A stretch of 64,000 bases of DNA from Schizosaccharomyces osmophilus (GCF_027921745.1 NC_079239.1:895501-959500), one strand, 5' to 3'; positions 21,807 to 32,359 are shown, counted from the first letter of the stretch. Translations and numbers: made by a program. The notes: a model not told the origin generated them from the sequence alone.

Positions 21807-22176
21807 ACTAAATTTCAAGAAAGTGAGAATCCGAAAATGATTGCAAAAGAAGAACGCTCGAATTATATGGATAAAGGTGCGAGAATCTTTATAAATATGT
21901 TCCAATGTTACGAAATTCAATGCTAGGCGTCGTTCCTTTCAATCTTTCTGAAAACGATAATTAGAAGAAGTTGGTATTTGTACCATGAATTAGCCCTTGG
22001 AGAATACACGTAGTATCGGATCCAGTTTCGTTTAGTGATAGGTAACGGATTCGCTTAAGTCATCTTATAAGGTAAACAAACAAATGAGGATTGAGATATT
22101 AGGTATTATTTACCCATAAAATTAAATCTAAAGTTCGTCCCTTGTTCCAAGCCTTTTTTAATGTATGAAATCTCAT

Positions 22177-22213
<37 letters not shown>

Positions 22214-23186
22214 GCAATACATTCGAGATGATGGGTAGAGAAAAAGGACGAAGTGTACTAAGGACATTTTGCAGCTGATCATGGTTTAGGAGAATGAACA
22301 GGTTTTCTCTTCCAATCAGTTTCTTGAAGCTCTTAGTTACAACACAAGCTTTTGTCTCTAATTCATTCAATGCTTCCTTTCCTTTCTCAAATCTTTATCT
22401 TTCCGCTATTAGGGAATTAGGGGAAGCAACCATGAGGAGATGAGAATTTTTGAAAGTTTATGACTTTACTTAGTTTGCGTATAGAACAATCTATACAGCC
22501 GTCCGAAGGTCCATTGATTTCAATGGAATGGTTCCACCTTTGACAGCTCTCTGGAATGTTTATTTCCTATGAACTAATTGCTGCATATAAAAATCATTCT
22601 AAATCCTTTATTATTTCGCTTCTATTTCTATTTCTATTGATCTTTTTATTTTATTTTATTTTTCTTTCTTCAAACTCCTTTTGTTTACTTTTTGCTACCC
22701 ACAAATAACATCACGCATGTCATAAACACAGACAAGAAAATGCGATTGCAAAAATTCAGTATTCTCCAACAAATACAAAAAAAAGTTATACACAAAAGAA
22801 GGTGACTATTTATGAACCTGTGACTTGTTTATATGAACTAAATTTTTTTTTTTTTTTTGGTAATTCCCAATTCCTTCGTTTTGCTTGCATCTCAGGTCTT
22901 TCCACGAAAATATCGATTCTTTTTCACGAATTAACGGTTACCCACAGGATTGCTTATTTCTGGACATACAAGAGTAATTGGATGATTTAATATTTATCAT
23001 ATGGCTTATTCTATACTTTTATCTTTGTTTTTTGCGTAAACTTTGCTTTTCTCCCTTTTTTGGCGCATTCTCGCTCATATTGATTTTTTCTATTTTTACA
23101 AGAGAATTAGTCTTGTTTTTCTTTTCTTCTCTTCCCTTTTCTTTGATTTTGGTTTTGATTTTTGGAGTCTGACATTCTTGTTGAAA
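21807..23186. other. Long divergent intergenic with 31-nt poly-T
   Basis: About 1.4 kb between the RRM gene and msy2. It holds a 31-nt T tract at 22179-22209 and a second T run near 22843-22858. A T-rich leader containing TATTT/ATTTT runs (22620-22680) precedes msy2. A 60-codon minus-strand open frame abuts the long T tract but has no recognisable domain. AT-rich asymmetric stretches of this sort can serve as fission yeast replication origins; that is inference only. Confidence 0.5.
22179..22209. repeat. Homopolymer tract, 31 consecutive T
   Basis: An uninterrupted run of 31 T on the + strand (poly-A on the other strand). It is by far the longest homopolymer in the window. It could be a nucleosome-excluding element, part of a replication origin, or the mark of a poly(A) insertion. 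Confidence 0.95.
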
Positions 23187-25622
23187 ATGTTGATGGCAGA
23201 TGACCAAGAAAAGTACTTTCGCAATGGCTTACGAAACTTAAACGTTTTTGATAATACAGAAACTATAATACAAGATATAGATGACACCTATAAAAGTGAC
23301 GATGCTTTGAAAAAGCGAGAGTCCAGGTTCAAGGGAGTCTACTATATCACAAATTTATATAAATGGTTCATGAACCTCTCTTTCATTACTCGTTGGCTTG
23401 CTTTGTGGTTTCCTTTAGCTTGTTTATTGGTGGTCCCTTTGGCTGTAGGTGTATCACCAAAATACCGCTATGCGAAACTTGGTACTGTCCGTATTTTTTG
23501 GATTTTTCTTTGGTTTGAGATTGCTTGGGGTAGCTTTTGGGTCTCTCGCTTAGTCGCAAGTATTCTTCCCTATTCTTTATACCCTATTGTTGGGATTTTC
23601 CCCTTCACAGCTTATAAGCTTTCCGTCATCGTCTCTGCCATTGAATTGCCCTTGGCTTTCCTTTTCACTTGTATAATATGTATTTGCACATTCCCACCTA
23701 TTATGATAAAAAATTCCGCTCCTGTATCTAACAATTTGGGCAATGCCACGCTGACTCCTGCTGCATCTGGCACCGCTAATGTCAACCCCAATGTAAATCT
23801 AGCCAATTCGTTTTCCACTGCCTCGGACGTCCAGTCTTGGATAAAAGTCTGTACGAAAATAATCGGTGCTTTTGTGATTCTCAGTATTGTTCTTCTTTTA
23901 GAAAAGACAATCCTACACTTTATTGGCTTCCATTACCATGAAGTGCAATATCAATTCCGTATTGCTGATAATAAAAAGCATCTTTCCATGCTGACCAAGC
24001 TTTTTATAGCATCTATGAAAGCTCCATATAGAGATTCACCATCTGTTTTGCAACAGGATTATATCCTTCACTTACGTACCTCTGATCCTTTGGCTAAGGA
24101 TAATGCTCCTCGTCATATTCGACAGGTTAAGCGCCTGAAAAGGAACGCCAAGAAAGCATTCAACAAAACAAGATTAGTAGTCGGTTCCGTCTTTAATAAT
24201 ATTGCTGGTTACTCGCATAAACCATTTACCGCTGAAGAAGAGTTTATTATCGAAATGCTTCGGTCTCGAAAAAGATGTCTTGCTATTGCTAGAAGAATTT
24301 GGTACGCCATCGTTCCTACCGGAGAAGATTCTTTTAAAAAAGAAGATCTTTCTGGTCTTATTCGTGATCAAGATGACATTAGCTTTATATTTGAGATTCT
24401 AGACAGAGATTACAGTCGTAGTATCAGCTTGGAAGAATTAGAGCAGTTTAGTAGAGAAGTCGCCGATGAATTCTTTTCTATTCGAATTTCCTTAAGAGAT
24501 GTCGATGTGGCTTTATCCAAGTTGGATTGTGTTGGACTTGCAGCTGTTGGTGTCATTGGGGTCCTTATTTTTATTTCCTTTTTGGATACATCCTTTGCAA
24601 CCATTCTAGCGGCATATGGAACAACTCTCCTGAGTTTATCCTTCATTTTTGCAGCCACCGCCCAGGAACTAATGTCTTCCATCGTTTTCTTATTCAGTAA
24701 ACACCCTTTTGACATTTCAGACGTGGTTGTCATTAATGGGACAAAGTACGAAGTGGTAACCTTGTCTTTACTATGCACAGTTTTTCGCACCATGAGTGGT
24801 TCAACTGTACAAGCCCCCAATTCTCTACTTAACACTTTGTTTATTGAGAATTTGCGGCGCAGTTTGCCTCAAAGTGAGTCCGTAACATTGACAGCTCCTT
24901 TTGCTACGGACTTTAAGCAATTGGAACGTCTGCGGGACCTTTTACTCGAGTTTGTTAAGGAGAATGATCGCGATTTTCGACCTCTTTTGGATTTGTCGGT
25001 TCTAGATTTTTCAGCATTGGATTCACTCAAATTCACAGTAACTTTTTACTACAAATCAAATTGGCAGAATACTGCTTTACAAGCTATACGTCGAAATAAA
25101 TTTATGTGCGGTCTTATCAATGCTGTCCGGGATGTGAATTTGCCAGCTGTGAGTGACCCAGTCCGTGGTTCTCCCGATAACCCTTTTGTTATTGAGCGAC
25201 TTTCAAAGGAACTTCCACAGCCTCTTAGGGACCATAATGTGAGGCCTTCATTCACCGACGTTTCCTCTGCCGCTAGCTCTCCATCATTTCAAAATACACC
25301 CAACTATCCTGTCATCCAAGCAGACAAACAAGAAGGTGAACCATCAAGGGGTGAAAGCCCAGGAATGAAACCAGATGTAAAGTCTATAAAGTCTGCTAAT
25401 TCAAACACCAACGCAGCTCCGGTGAAATACATCCGTCAGACGCTAGCCACTTGGGAAGTTCCTGAGCTTATGAATTCTTTGGATGCCTTAGATAGGAGCC
25501 ACGAGGTCTCTGAAGGAATTCAAAAAGCACAGGATGTCGAAACATTTACTACTAACGAACAGGCTGAAGAGCAGGAGGAAGCTTTATCGTCTAATGAGCA
25601 TAACAACTCTTTTGAGCAGTAA
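23187..25622 (+). CDS. msy2: Msy2, MscS-type mechanosensitive channel with EF-hand
   Basis: This 811-residue membrane protein belongs to the eukaryotic MscS-like family with an EF-hand. In S. pombe, Msy1 and Msy2 reside in the ER/nuclear envelope region and limit Ca2+ rise on hypo-osmotic shock. Hydrophobic segments lie at about 60-150 and 225-245. An EF-hand-like loop, DRDYSRSISLEE, sits near residue 405. The pore-lining and beta domains follow at about 450-690, with the MscS-like block TSFATILAAYGTTLLSLSF and the beta-domain segment HPFDISDVVVING. The C-terminal about 130 residues are disordered. The start is the ATG at 23187 (MLMADDQEKY); an ATG two codons on is an alternative. The long upstream open frame lacks an ATG. 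Synteny and length favour Msy2 over Msy1. Confidence 0.92.
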   Translation: MLMADDQEKYFRNGLRNLNVFDNTETIIQDIDDTYKSDDALKKRESRFKGVYYITNLYKWFMNLSFITRWLALWFPLACLLVVPLAVGVSPKYRYAKLGTVRIFWIFLWFEIAWGSFWVSRLVASILPYSLYPIVGIFPFTAYKLSVIVSAIELPLAFLFTCIICICTFPPIMIKNSAPVSNNLGNATLTPAASGTANVNPNVNLANSFSTASDVQSWIKVCTKIIGAFVILSIVLLLEKTILHFIGFHYHEVQYQFRIADNKKHLSMLTKLFIASMKAPYRDSPSVLQQDYILHLRTSDPLAKDNAPRHIRQVKRLKRNAKKAFNKTRLVVGSVFNNIAGYSHKPFTAEEEFIIEMLRSRKRCLAIARRIWYAIVPTGEDSFKKEDLSGLIRDQDDISFIFEILDRDYSRSISLEELEQFSREVADEFFSIRISLRDVDVALSKLDCVGLAAVGVIGVLIFISFLDTSFATILAAYGTTLLSLSFIFAATAQELMSSIVFLFSKHPFDISDVVVINGTKYEVVTLSLLCTVFRTMSGSTVQAPNSLLNTLFIENLRRSLPQSESVTLTAPFATDFKQLERLRDLLLEFVKENDRDFRPLLDLSVLDFSALDSLKFTVTFYYKSNWQNTALQAIRRNKFMCGLINAVRDVNLPAVSDPVRGSPDNPFVIERLSKELPQPLRDHNVRPSFTDVSSAASSPSFQNTPNYPVIQADKQEGEPSRGESPGMKPDVKSIKSANSNTNAAPVKYIRQTLATWEVPELMNSLDALDRSHEVSEGIQKAQDVETFTTNEQAEEQEEALSSNEHNNSFEQ

Positions 25623-26036
25623 TTATCTGCTACGATTCCTTTTAAAGACCTCGATATTTATTTACCTTTGCGACATGAATAAAATAATGGACCCCATTTC
25701 TTAGAAAAATCTCTCAATGCTCAAAGTAGACAGTTATATTCACAATTAATTTTAAGCAATGTAATAGATTTACATTTTAAGAAGTCGAACTAGAAATAAG
25801 TCATGACTTCCCATCGTCTTTTTCCTGATTGATTTTTATCAGATATAATTAAACTCGTACTGTTGTTTATTTAATAACTGCAACGTACCCCTACGGTCAA
25901 ACCACATATCACTAGGGCTCGTTATTAGTATTTTTTCAATATACGGACCTACACGCTATGTTTTAAAAAAACAGTCACATAATTCATCCGACACAAACTT
26001 TTCGACTGGGATTTCTATCATCACCAAATTACCAAC
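25623..26036. other. Intergenic, msy2 to rps8
   Basis: Msy2 3' flank and rps8 promoter. The HomolD box is listed separately; no clear HomolE box lies next to it. Confidence 0.6.
25972..25979 (+). promoter_or_regulatory. HomolD box of rps8
   Basis: A perfect CAGTCACA lies 58 bp before the rps8 ATG. This is the fission yeast HomolD element, which acts as a TATA analogue at ribosomal protein genes. Confidence 0.85.
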
Positions 26037-26639
26037 ATGGGTATTACCAGAGACTCACGCCACAAGCGCTCTGCTTCCGGTGCCAAGCGTGCTCAATACC
26101 GCAAGAAAAGAAAATTTGAGTTGGGCCGTCAAGCCGCCAACACTCGTATCGGTGCCAAGCGTATCCATGAAGTTCGTGTCCGTGGTGGTAATCAGAAGTT
26201 CCGTGCTCTTCGTTTAGAATCTGGTAACTTCTCCTGGGGCTCTGAGGGTGTTGCTAAGAAGACTCGTGTTATCCAAGTCGCCTACCACCCTTCCAACAAC
26301 GAGTTGGTCCGTACTAACACTTTGACCAAGTCTGCCGTTGTCCAAGTTGATGCTGCTCCTTTCCGTGTTTGGTATGAAACTCACTACGGCATCTTGATGG
26401 GTGGTAAGGGTAAGAAGGCTACTCCTACTGCTACCCCCAAGTCTAAGCACGTCCAACGCAAGCTCGGTGCTCGTGTTGGTAGCTCCAAGGTTGACCCTGC
26501 TATGGAATCTCAATTTGCTGCTGGCCGTTTGTACGCTTGTGTTTCTTCTCGCCCTGGTCAATCTGGCCGTTGCGATGGTTACATCCTTGAGGGTGATGAA
26601 TTGCACTTCTACCTTCGTCGTATGGCCCCTAAAAAGTAA
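26037..26639 (+). CDS. rps8: 40S ribosomal protein S8 (eS8)
   Basis: This 200-residue protein is eS8. It begins [20 protein letters not shown], has the RNA-binding segment [17 protein letters not shown] and ends [14 protein letters not shown]. It is intronless and shows the strong codon bias of a highly expressed gene, which explains long spurious open frames on the opposite strand. A single HomolD box lies upstream. It corresponds to S. pombe rps801 by position. Confidence 0.98.
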   Translation: MGITRDSRHKRSASGAKRAQYRKKRKFELGRQAANTRIGAKRIHEVRVRGGNQKFRALRLESGNFSWGSEGVAKKTRVIQVAYHPSNNELVRTNTLTKSAVVQVDAAPFRVWYETHYGILMGGKGKKATPTATPKSKHVQRKLGARVGSSKVDPAMESQFAAGRLYACVSSRPGQSGRCDGYILEGDELHFYLRRMAPKK

Positions 26640-27040
26640 AAAAATGCTATTCTAGCCATCTTAATGCAAAACATGTGCCCACAGGAAATTGAACTTCAAA
26701 GTGACAGTAATTGAGCATTAGAAGCTTTGTAAAGTAAATTGTAGTAAGGTATTCATTGGCATTGAAATTACCCGTTTAGTATTGCTCAAAGGGTAATTAG
26801 TAAGGAATTTGTCCTTATTGAGGTTGTTGGATTTTATTGTAGTCGAAAATGTAATAAAAATTAATTTAGCGTTATGAAGAGCTTAATATTCTTCATTTTA
26901 CAAGTAAAAAATCGCATTTGTATGTAAATGATGTTTCCTTTAGTTTTGTTTTGTAATGTTGTATGTGCGAAATGTTTCTCAGATATACTGGATTTGTCCT
27001 CCACCACACACCACATTCACTACTTCTATAAGCTCTTACT
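26640..27040. other. Intergenic, rps8 to ubx2
   Basis: AT-rich spacer between tandem genes. No feature is recognised. Confidence 0.55.
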
Positions 27041-28336
27041 ATGGAAGAAGACGCCAGTAATTTGGTAGCTACGTTTTGTTCTATAACAAACTCAACTCCA
27101 GAAAAAGCCCAGGAATACCTTGGAGTTGCTGATGGAGACTTGTCCACAGCGGTAACACTTTTCTTTGAAAGTGGAGGCGTAACTGGTGAATATGGTAGCG
27201 GGAGCTCCAACACTGCTCAGTCTGCTCCGCCTGAACAGACTGAAGAAGTCCGTGCTCCCATTGCTCCTACGAGAGAGGTACTAGTCGATCCAATGGCAGA
27301 TGCTACATCAGGGCTAGGATTTGTAGGTAATGATTTCGGATTAGGATCAGGTTTACCTAGAATGAACCGTAGACAAAGAAGAAGGGTTGGCATTTTTGAT
27401 CAATCTCCTTCAGAGATGCCTGTCGCATCGTCTGTTGATACTTCTTCAGAAGAATCAGAGAGCAATAGTCGTGCTTCTCGCCTTGCAAAACTTTTCCGTC
27501 CTCCTTACGACATAATATCCCATCTTACATTAGATGAAGCTAAAATGAAAGCCACCTACGAAAAACGATGGATTCTTATCAATTTGCAAACTTCCTCTTC
27601 TTTTGAATGCCAAGTCTTAAACCGTGATTTATGGAAGAGTGAATCTGTAAAAGAAGTTATTCGTGCACATTTTCTATTTTTACAATTGTTGGATGACGAG
27701 GAACCGGGTATGGAATTCAAGCGTTTTTACCCTGTGTCATCCACACCCCACGTTGCCATCTTAGATCCTCGCACCGGTGAACGTGTTAAACAATGGAATA
27801 GCGGAATTACCGCTACTGACTTTGTAATTGAATTGAATGACTTTTTGGAACGCTGTACCTTGGATGAAACCAAAGGCAGGAAGAATCCTCTCGGTCCCAG
27901 ATCGCAAAAACCAGCTGAAGCAATGACCGAGGAAGAACAAATGTCAAAAGCTATTGCTGCTTCTTTGGGTGCTGACCGAGGAAAAGATGAAGGTACTGGT
28001 GAATCATCTCAGCCTATTCAAGCCGATGAGGAAGAAGCGCAGGACAACACGATTCATAAAATTAACTCAGAAGAAGGAAAGGATGAAGAGCCTAGTCCTG
28101 GAACCGGTGTCACTAGAGTCCAAATCCGCTTGCCAACCGGAGCTCGTTTTATCCGAAGATTTTATGAGACTGATCTTGTTCGCAGGGTTTATGCATACGT
28201 CAAAGGAAATGCAGAAGGAGCTGAGTCTCAACCATTTTCTTTGACCTTTCAGCGTACAAGCTTATGGAATTCCTTGGATAAAACCATCAAAGAAGCAGGT
28301 ATACAAAACGCGGCGCTTCAGTTTGAATTCCAGTAA
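27041..28336 (+). CDS. ubx2: UBX-domain Cdc48 adaptor Ubx2 (UBXN7/Ubx5-like)
   Basis: This 431-residue protein has a UBA-like domain at residues 1-45 (LVATFCSITNSTPEKAQEYL), a thioredoxin-like UAS domain at about 155-275 (WILINLQTSSSFECQVLNRD), a likely ubiquitin-interacting helix near 290-305 (MTEEEQMSKAIAASLGA) and a C-terminal UBX domain from about 350. The UBX loop region reads FQRTSLWNSLDKT. This UBA-UAS-UIM-UBX order is that of human UBXN7 and budding yeast Ubx5, which link Cdc48/p97 to ubiquitinated clients and cullin ligases. The function is inferred from family membership. It matches S. pombe SPAC2C4.15c by order. Confidence 0.93.
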   Translation: MEEDASNLVATFCSITNSTPEKAQEYLGVADGDLSTAVTLFFESGGVTGEYGSGSSNTAQSAPPEQTEEVRAPIAPTREVLVDPMADATSGLGFVGNDFGLGSGLPRMNRRQRRRVGIFDQSPSEMPVASSVDTSSEESESNSRASRLAKLFRPPYDIISHLTLDEAKMKATYEKRWILINLQTSSSFECQVLNRDLWKSESVKEVIRAHFLFLQLLDDEEPGMEFKRFYPVSSTPHVAILDPRTGERVKQWNSGITATDFVIELNDFLERCTLDETKGRKNPLGPRSQKPAEAMTEEEQMSKAIAASLGADRGKDEGTGESSQPIQADEEEAQDNTIHKINSEEGKDEEPSPGTGVTRVQIRLPTGARFIRRFYETDLVRRVYAYVKGNAEGAESQPFSLTFQRTSLWNSLDKTIKEAGIQNAALQFEFQ

Positions 28337-28803
28337 ATCGATGTAAAAAAACCCCTATAAAAGATTGTGTTGTACTGTAGATAGGATCTTATTCCCTTTA
28401 ATGTCACCCTCTCGAGTTTATTTTTATGGACATGTCAATATTTATTGTCTAGGATTACGCCATCTACGGAATGGTGAAGTGGGACAATGACTGTTTAATG
28501 AATTTATGAAGTTTATTATTTTATTATTTTTGACGAAGTGAGTAAGCTTCAGCATCATGTAGATAGTCTTAATAGAAGTATGGGTCAATTCCCTTCATGA
28601 ATTATTGGAAGGGTGTAAGCGTATAATTCCATGTACATATACAATATCGCTTTTTTTCAATTAACTTTCGGCATATTGTAATTGAATGTACCATTCTTTG
28701 CTTCCTCAGTAAAAGTTTTGCTTAGAAAAAACCAACTACTTTTCCACAAAAATCCAAACACGACTTAATTCATCTGCTTCCATCGGAATGAATTACGGAA
28801 GCC
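28337..28803. other. Intergenic, ubx2 to ppk11
   Basis: AT-rich spacer between tandem genes. No feature is recognised. Confidence 0.55.
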
Positions 28804-29748
28804 ATGCAGAAGCAACATTATTGTGATTTGGAGCTAATAGGACAAGGTAGCTTTGGCTCTGTTTTTAAAGCTATCAATGTTGAAACATCCAAACCAGTCG
28901 CTCTTAAAGTAGTAGATTTGGATGCAACGACGGATCAAATAGAATCTCTTACTCGAGAAATTAATTTTTTGATTGGATTAAACTCGCCATTTATTACTAG
29001 ATATTATGAGTCTTTTCTGGATGGGACGCGCTTATGGATAAGCATGGAGTATTGCGATGGAGGCAGTTGTACAGAGCTTTTGAAGACAGTCGGAAAGTTT
29101 CCGGAACAGGTAATAGCTGAGATCCTAAAGAATATATTGGAGGCTTTGGTGTACTTGCATGGTCAAGGAAAAATGCACCGCGATATAAAAGCTGCGAACA
29201 TCCTAACTACGCAGGATGGGGAAGTTAAGCTAGCAGACTTTGGTGTATCCGGTCAATTGCAAAATTTCTACGATAAAAATGATGATTTCGTTGGTACCCC
29301 ATTTTGGATGGCTCCAGAAGTTGTCAAACAAACTGGCTATAATGCCAAAGCCGACATATGGTCCCTGGGAATCACGGCTTTTGAGTTAGCAAACGGAGAA
29401 CCTCCTTATTCCGGCATACATCCTATGAAAGTATTACTTTTAATTCCAAAACACGCTTCTCCATCATTAGATAGATCATCCTTTAGTCCAGCATTCTGTG
29501 ATTTCGTTGATCTGTGTCTTAAAAAAAACCCACAGGAACGCCCCTCACCATTGAAGCTCTTAGAACATAAGTTTATAAAGAAAAATTGTTCTAAAGACAC
29601 TCTGAAACTAGTTATCCAAACCTATTCCAAATGGAAACTTAACGATCAAACCTCCGACTTTGCTTCTCCATACAACGGTTCAGATTTTGTAAAAAATCCT
29701 GCTACCGTAGATAATGTGATATGGGATTTTGGCACACTATCCAGATAA
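28804..29748 (+). CDS. ppk11: Ppk11, Ste20/GCK-family protein kinase
   Basis: This 314-residue protein is almost entirely a kinase domain. The glycine loop is GQGSFGSVFKA (residue 13 on), the catalytic Lys is in PVALKVVDLD, the catalytic loop is HRDIKAANIL, the Mg loop is DFGVSGQL, and the GCK-type signature GTPFWMAPEVV lies in the activation segment. Its short C-terminus and GCK-III-like sequence place it with Sps1/MST-type kinases. The S. pombe protein acts in the Pmo25/Orb6 morphogenesis network and septum formation; that role is carried over from the orthologue. An upstream ATG at 28788 is out of frame. Confidence 0.93.
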   Translation: MQKQHYCDLELIGQGSFGSVFKAINVETSKPVALKVVDLDATTDQIESLTREINFLIGLNSPFITRYYESFLDGTRLWISMEYCDGGSCTELLKTVGKFPEQVIAEILKNILEALVYLHGQGKMHRDIKAANILTTQDGEVKLADFGVSGQLQNFYDKNDDFVGTPFWMAPEVVKQTGYNAKADIWSLGITAFELANGEPPYSGIHPMKVLLLIPKHASPSLDRSSFSPAFCDFVDLCLKKNPQERPSPLKLLEHKFIKKNCSKDTLKLVIQTYSKWKLNDQTSDFASPYNGSDFVKNPATVDNVIWDFGTLSR

Positions 29749-30191
29749 CTCATTTAGGTGTGTTAAACCGATCCATGCTTTTATGATTTACAACAACTTT
29801 CTTTTGCTAGACTTGACTTGATATTTAATACATTTATTTAATGGGGCAGGCCCTAAAGAGCTGACCCGATGGCATTTTAGTATAAAAGTAGCGTTATAAA
29901 GATTAGGCTCATTAATCTTTAACCATTGAGGAACATGCTCTATGAGATTAGATGTTGTGTCCGCTCAGCAAATAAACCTTAGATTATGTGATGGGCGGAG
30001 AAGTATTATCGTGATACAAATAGAATTTAACGGAAACAAGGTCATTCTCTTAAGTAACTTTATGATTATATTTAACAGGAAGATCATCAGAGGGTGCTAA
30101 AAGGGACGAAGCAACAGGAACTCCGAGGATGAATCCCAATGTGAAGGACAAAGAAGGACTTTCAGTTTTTCAAAGGAACATTAGTCAAAAT
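29749..30191. other. Convergent intergenic, ppk11 / vma16
   Basis: The 3' flanks of convergent genes. Nothing specific is seen. Confidence 0.55.
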
Positions 30192-30791
30192 TCAAGCAAA
30201 GTCGAGGGCTTTTCCGCCAACCAACAAACCCACAATTAAGCCAAACAGACCCAGAACACTTCCAAAAATTTCGACAACCAATACTTTTACAAACAAGGAA
30301 GCATCTTGCGCATCAGCTAGGGCAGCACTACTGCCAGTAATACCAACGCAGACGCCGCAAATTAAATTGCAAAGACCAACGGTGAGTCCTCCCCAAAAGA
30401 TAGCGAAGCCAGTGTAATAATTGGACTTGGTATATAGGTGAGAAGCACCGACAGCATTTAACTTTCCAGAGAAGACAATGGCTATAATCAGGGAATAGAT
30501 GGCTACCACTTCGCAGAAAATGATACTGATCAAGTTTTTGGTTTTGATTCGGGGCGCTTTAACAGCACCACCCAAAATAGAACTTCCACAAATAAAAATA
30601 CCCCAAGCTGCTCCAATAATACCAAAAGCGACACAGCTGGCAATGCCTAGCAAGCCCCAGGTATAGGGGCTGGTCTGAAGAAGAAAGCTTCCAACATCAA
30701 AAGCTTCTCCATTGCCATGAAACAACATGTATAGGCCGACTAAGGTTGAAAACCCAATCGCCATCCATATCGATGAATTTAATACGGACAT
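30192..30791 (-). CDS. vma16: V-ATPase proteolipid subunit c'' (Vma16)
   Basis: This 199-residue protein with five hydrophobic segments is the c'' proteolipid of the V0 rotor, which carries protons into the vacuole and Golgi. The essential buried glutamate is visible in [13 protein letters not shown] at about residue 98. The duplicated proteolipid segment (residues 50-110 and 130-199) and the motif [20 protein letters not shown] confirm the family. Length equals the usual fungal c''. It is divergent from tpt1. Confidence 0.96.
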   Translation of the reverse strand: MSVLNSSIWMAIGFSTLVGLYMLFHGNGEAFDVGSFLLQTSPYTWGLLGIASCVAFGIIGAAWGIFICGSSILGGAVKAPRIKTKNLISIIFCEVVAIYSLIIAIVFSGKLNAVGASHLYTKSNYYTGFAIFWGGLTVGLCNLICGVCVGITGSSAALADAQDASLFVKVLVVEIFGSVLGLFGLIVGLLVGGKALDFA

Positions 30792-31273
30792 TTTTGTGAT
30801 TAAGCTACTTTGGGACTTTTCTCTAAATGGAGGGTGAGGGCTCTGGGTGGACTAACCAGAACACTGACTGTAAATAGTCAGAAAAGAGATCTCTTCTGCT
30901 CAATTCATTATAAAGTTTTAAGAAAACTACCTTTTCGTTTGTCTTACGCTTTTTCAGAAGACCAATAGACCTACTCTTCAAAGAATTTTTGAATAACAAG
31001 TTAAAATCAACTTGCTTCACCGATTGTAATTTTTTGGGAGAAACGATAAATAAACACCTTCTTTCTGATCGTGAATCATTTTTAAGGGTTACTTTTTCAA
31101 TTAATTGCTCTAAATATTGCAATCATTGTTTATTATACCTGTCATTTTATTGTATACAAGCAAATTAGGAGAAATTAAAGTCACGAGGATTAATCAGACG
31201 CTGCTCCATACTATCACATATCTTTTTGAAACCTAGTTTGTGTACTGCGTCTAAAAGAAAAGATTTTTTTAGG
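30792..31273. other. Divergent intergenic, vma16 / tpt1
   Basis: This presumably holds both promoters. It contains a 99-codon minus-strand open frame (30823-31122) that is not low-complexity but has no ATG, so I do not call it a gene. Confidence 0.45.
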
Positions 31274-32359
31274 ATGTCCAACTTGACTGAACAAAAGAAA
31301 CAAGCCAGAACGCCCAACGGAAGGAGAAAACAAGAACAGGATCCCATGATCCGGTTTTCAAAAGCACTTTCCAAGGTTCTTCGCCATACTGCCCAATCTA
31401 ATGGGTTGCGGCTTCGTCCAGATGGCTTCGTGTCGGTAGACGACCTACTTGAATTGCCGCAATTCAAAAGTCTATCGCTAGAGATGCTGAAAAAGATTGT
31501 GGATGAAAACGAAAAGAAAAGGTTTTCTTTGGCTGAAACGGATCGTAAGCTGTTCATTCGTGCCAATCAAGGGCACACAATTCGAACGATTGAAGTACCT
31601 ATGACACGTGTTAGTGATGCTTCTTTATTACCTAAGGTTGTACATGGTACAAGAAAAGAATTGTGGCCGAAGATTAACAAAGAAGGCCTTTCACGAATGA
31701 AAAGGAACCATATTCACTGTGCTACGGGGCTCTTTGGTGAACCTGGAGTTATTTCTGGGATTCGGAAATCATGTAGTTTGTATATTTATATCGATGTTTT
31801 AAAAGCGATGCAACATGGAATCGAGTTTTATCAATCAGAAAATGGAGTCATTTTAACTGAAGGAAGGGATGGAGTTTTATCACCTTCGTTTTTCAAAAAG
31901 GTTGAGACAAACCTTGGAGAGGTCCTTCTTGAAGCAGATGCGAAAACAGAGACTCCCAAAACCGACAACTCGCTACAAAAGAGTGCGAATACTGAGAGTG
32001 TTGATGATTTAGATCCATTTAGCGAGGACATGGAAGCACTTACAATGCACGATTTGAATCTCGTTCAAGAAAAGCACAGCAATTTTGGTTATTCAGAAGG
32101 CATCGTGAAGGGAAAAATGGAAGTTGCACAAAGCGGTTTTGATGATGGATATAGTCAGGGAGCTATCTATGGATTTGAATTTGGAAAAAAACTGGGAGAA
32201 CTAAAGGCAAAATTGCTTATTGTCGATGACGAAAAGGAACGAGCTTTATTGCAAAAGCAACTAGAAGAACTTGAGCATCAAAGTGAGTTTTCCAAATTTG
32301 TGTTTGCAAACAAGGAGTCGATCCGATCTAAATTAGACAAGACGCCTACTTTGAAATAA
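31274..32359 (+). CDS. tpt1: tRNA 2'-phosphotransferase Tpt1 fused to deca-GX3 (Lto1/Yae1-like) tail
   Basis: This 361-residue protein. Residues about 30-215 are a KptA/Tpt1 domain, which removes the 2'-phosphate left at the tRNA splice junction using NAD+. The catalytic set is visible: Arg-His in KVLRHTAQSNGLRLRPDGFV, an Arg in LFIRANQGHTI and an Arg in VISGIRKSC. After a disordered linker, residues about 255-361 form a second unit, LDPFSEDMEALTM then GYSEGIVKGK, SGFDDGYSQGAI and GFEFGKKLGEL. This glycine-every-fourth-residue pattern is the deca-GX3 motif of the Lto1/Yae1 family, the adaptors that target the Fe-S machinery to Rli1/ABCE1. One uninterrupted frame covers both. The ATG at 31274 is chosen because the open frame upstream of it has no ATG. 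Confidence 0.92.
   Translation: MSNLTEQKKQARTPNGRRKQEQDPMIRFSKALSKVLRHTAQSNGLRLRPDGFVSVDDLLELPQFKSLSLEMLKKIVDENEKKRFSLAETDRKLFIRANQGHTIRTIEVPMTRVSDASLLPKVVHGTRKELWPKINKEGLSRMKRNHIHCATGLFGEPGVISGIRKSCSLYIYIDVLKAMQHGIEFYQSENGVILTEGRDGVLSPSFFKKVETNLGEVLLEADAKTETPKTDNSLQKSANTESVDDLDPFSEDMEALTMHDLNLVQEKHSNFGYSEGIVKGKMEVAQSGFDDGYSQGAIYGFEFGKKLGELKAKLLIVDDEKERALLQKQLEELEHQSEFSKFVFANKESIRSKLDKTPTLK

Noticed and set aside
26214-26606. 130-codon minus-strand frame opposite rps8
   Set aside because: Same codon-bias shadow as for tef3.
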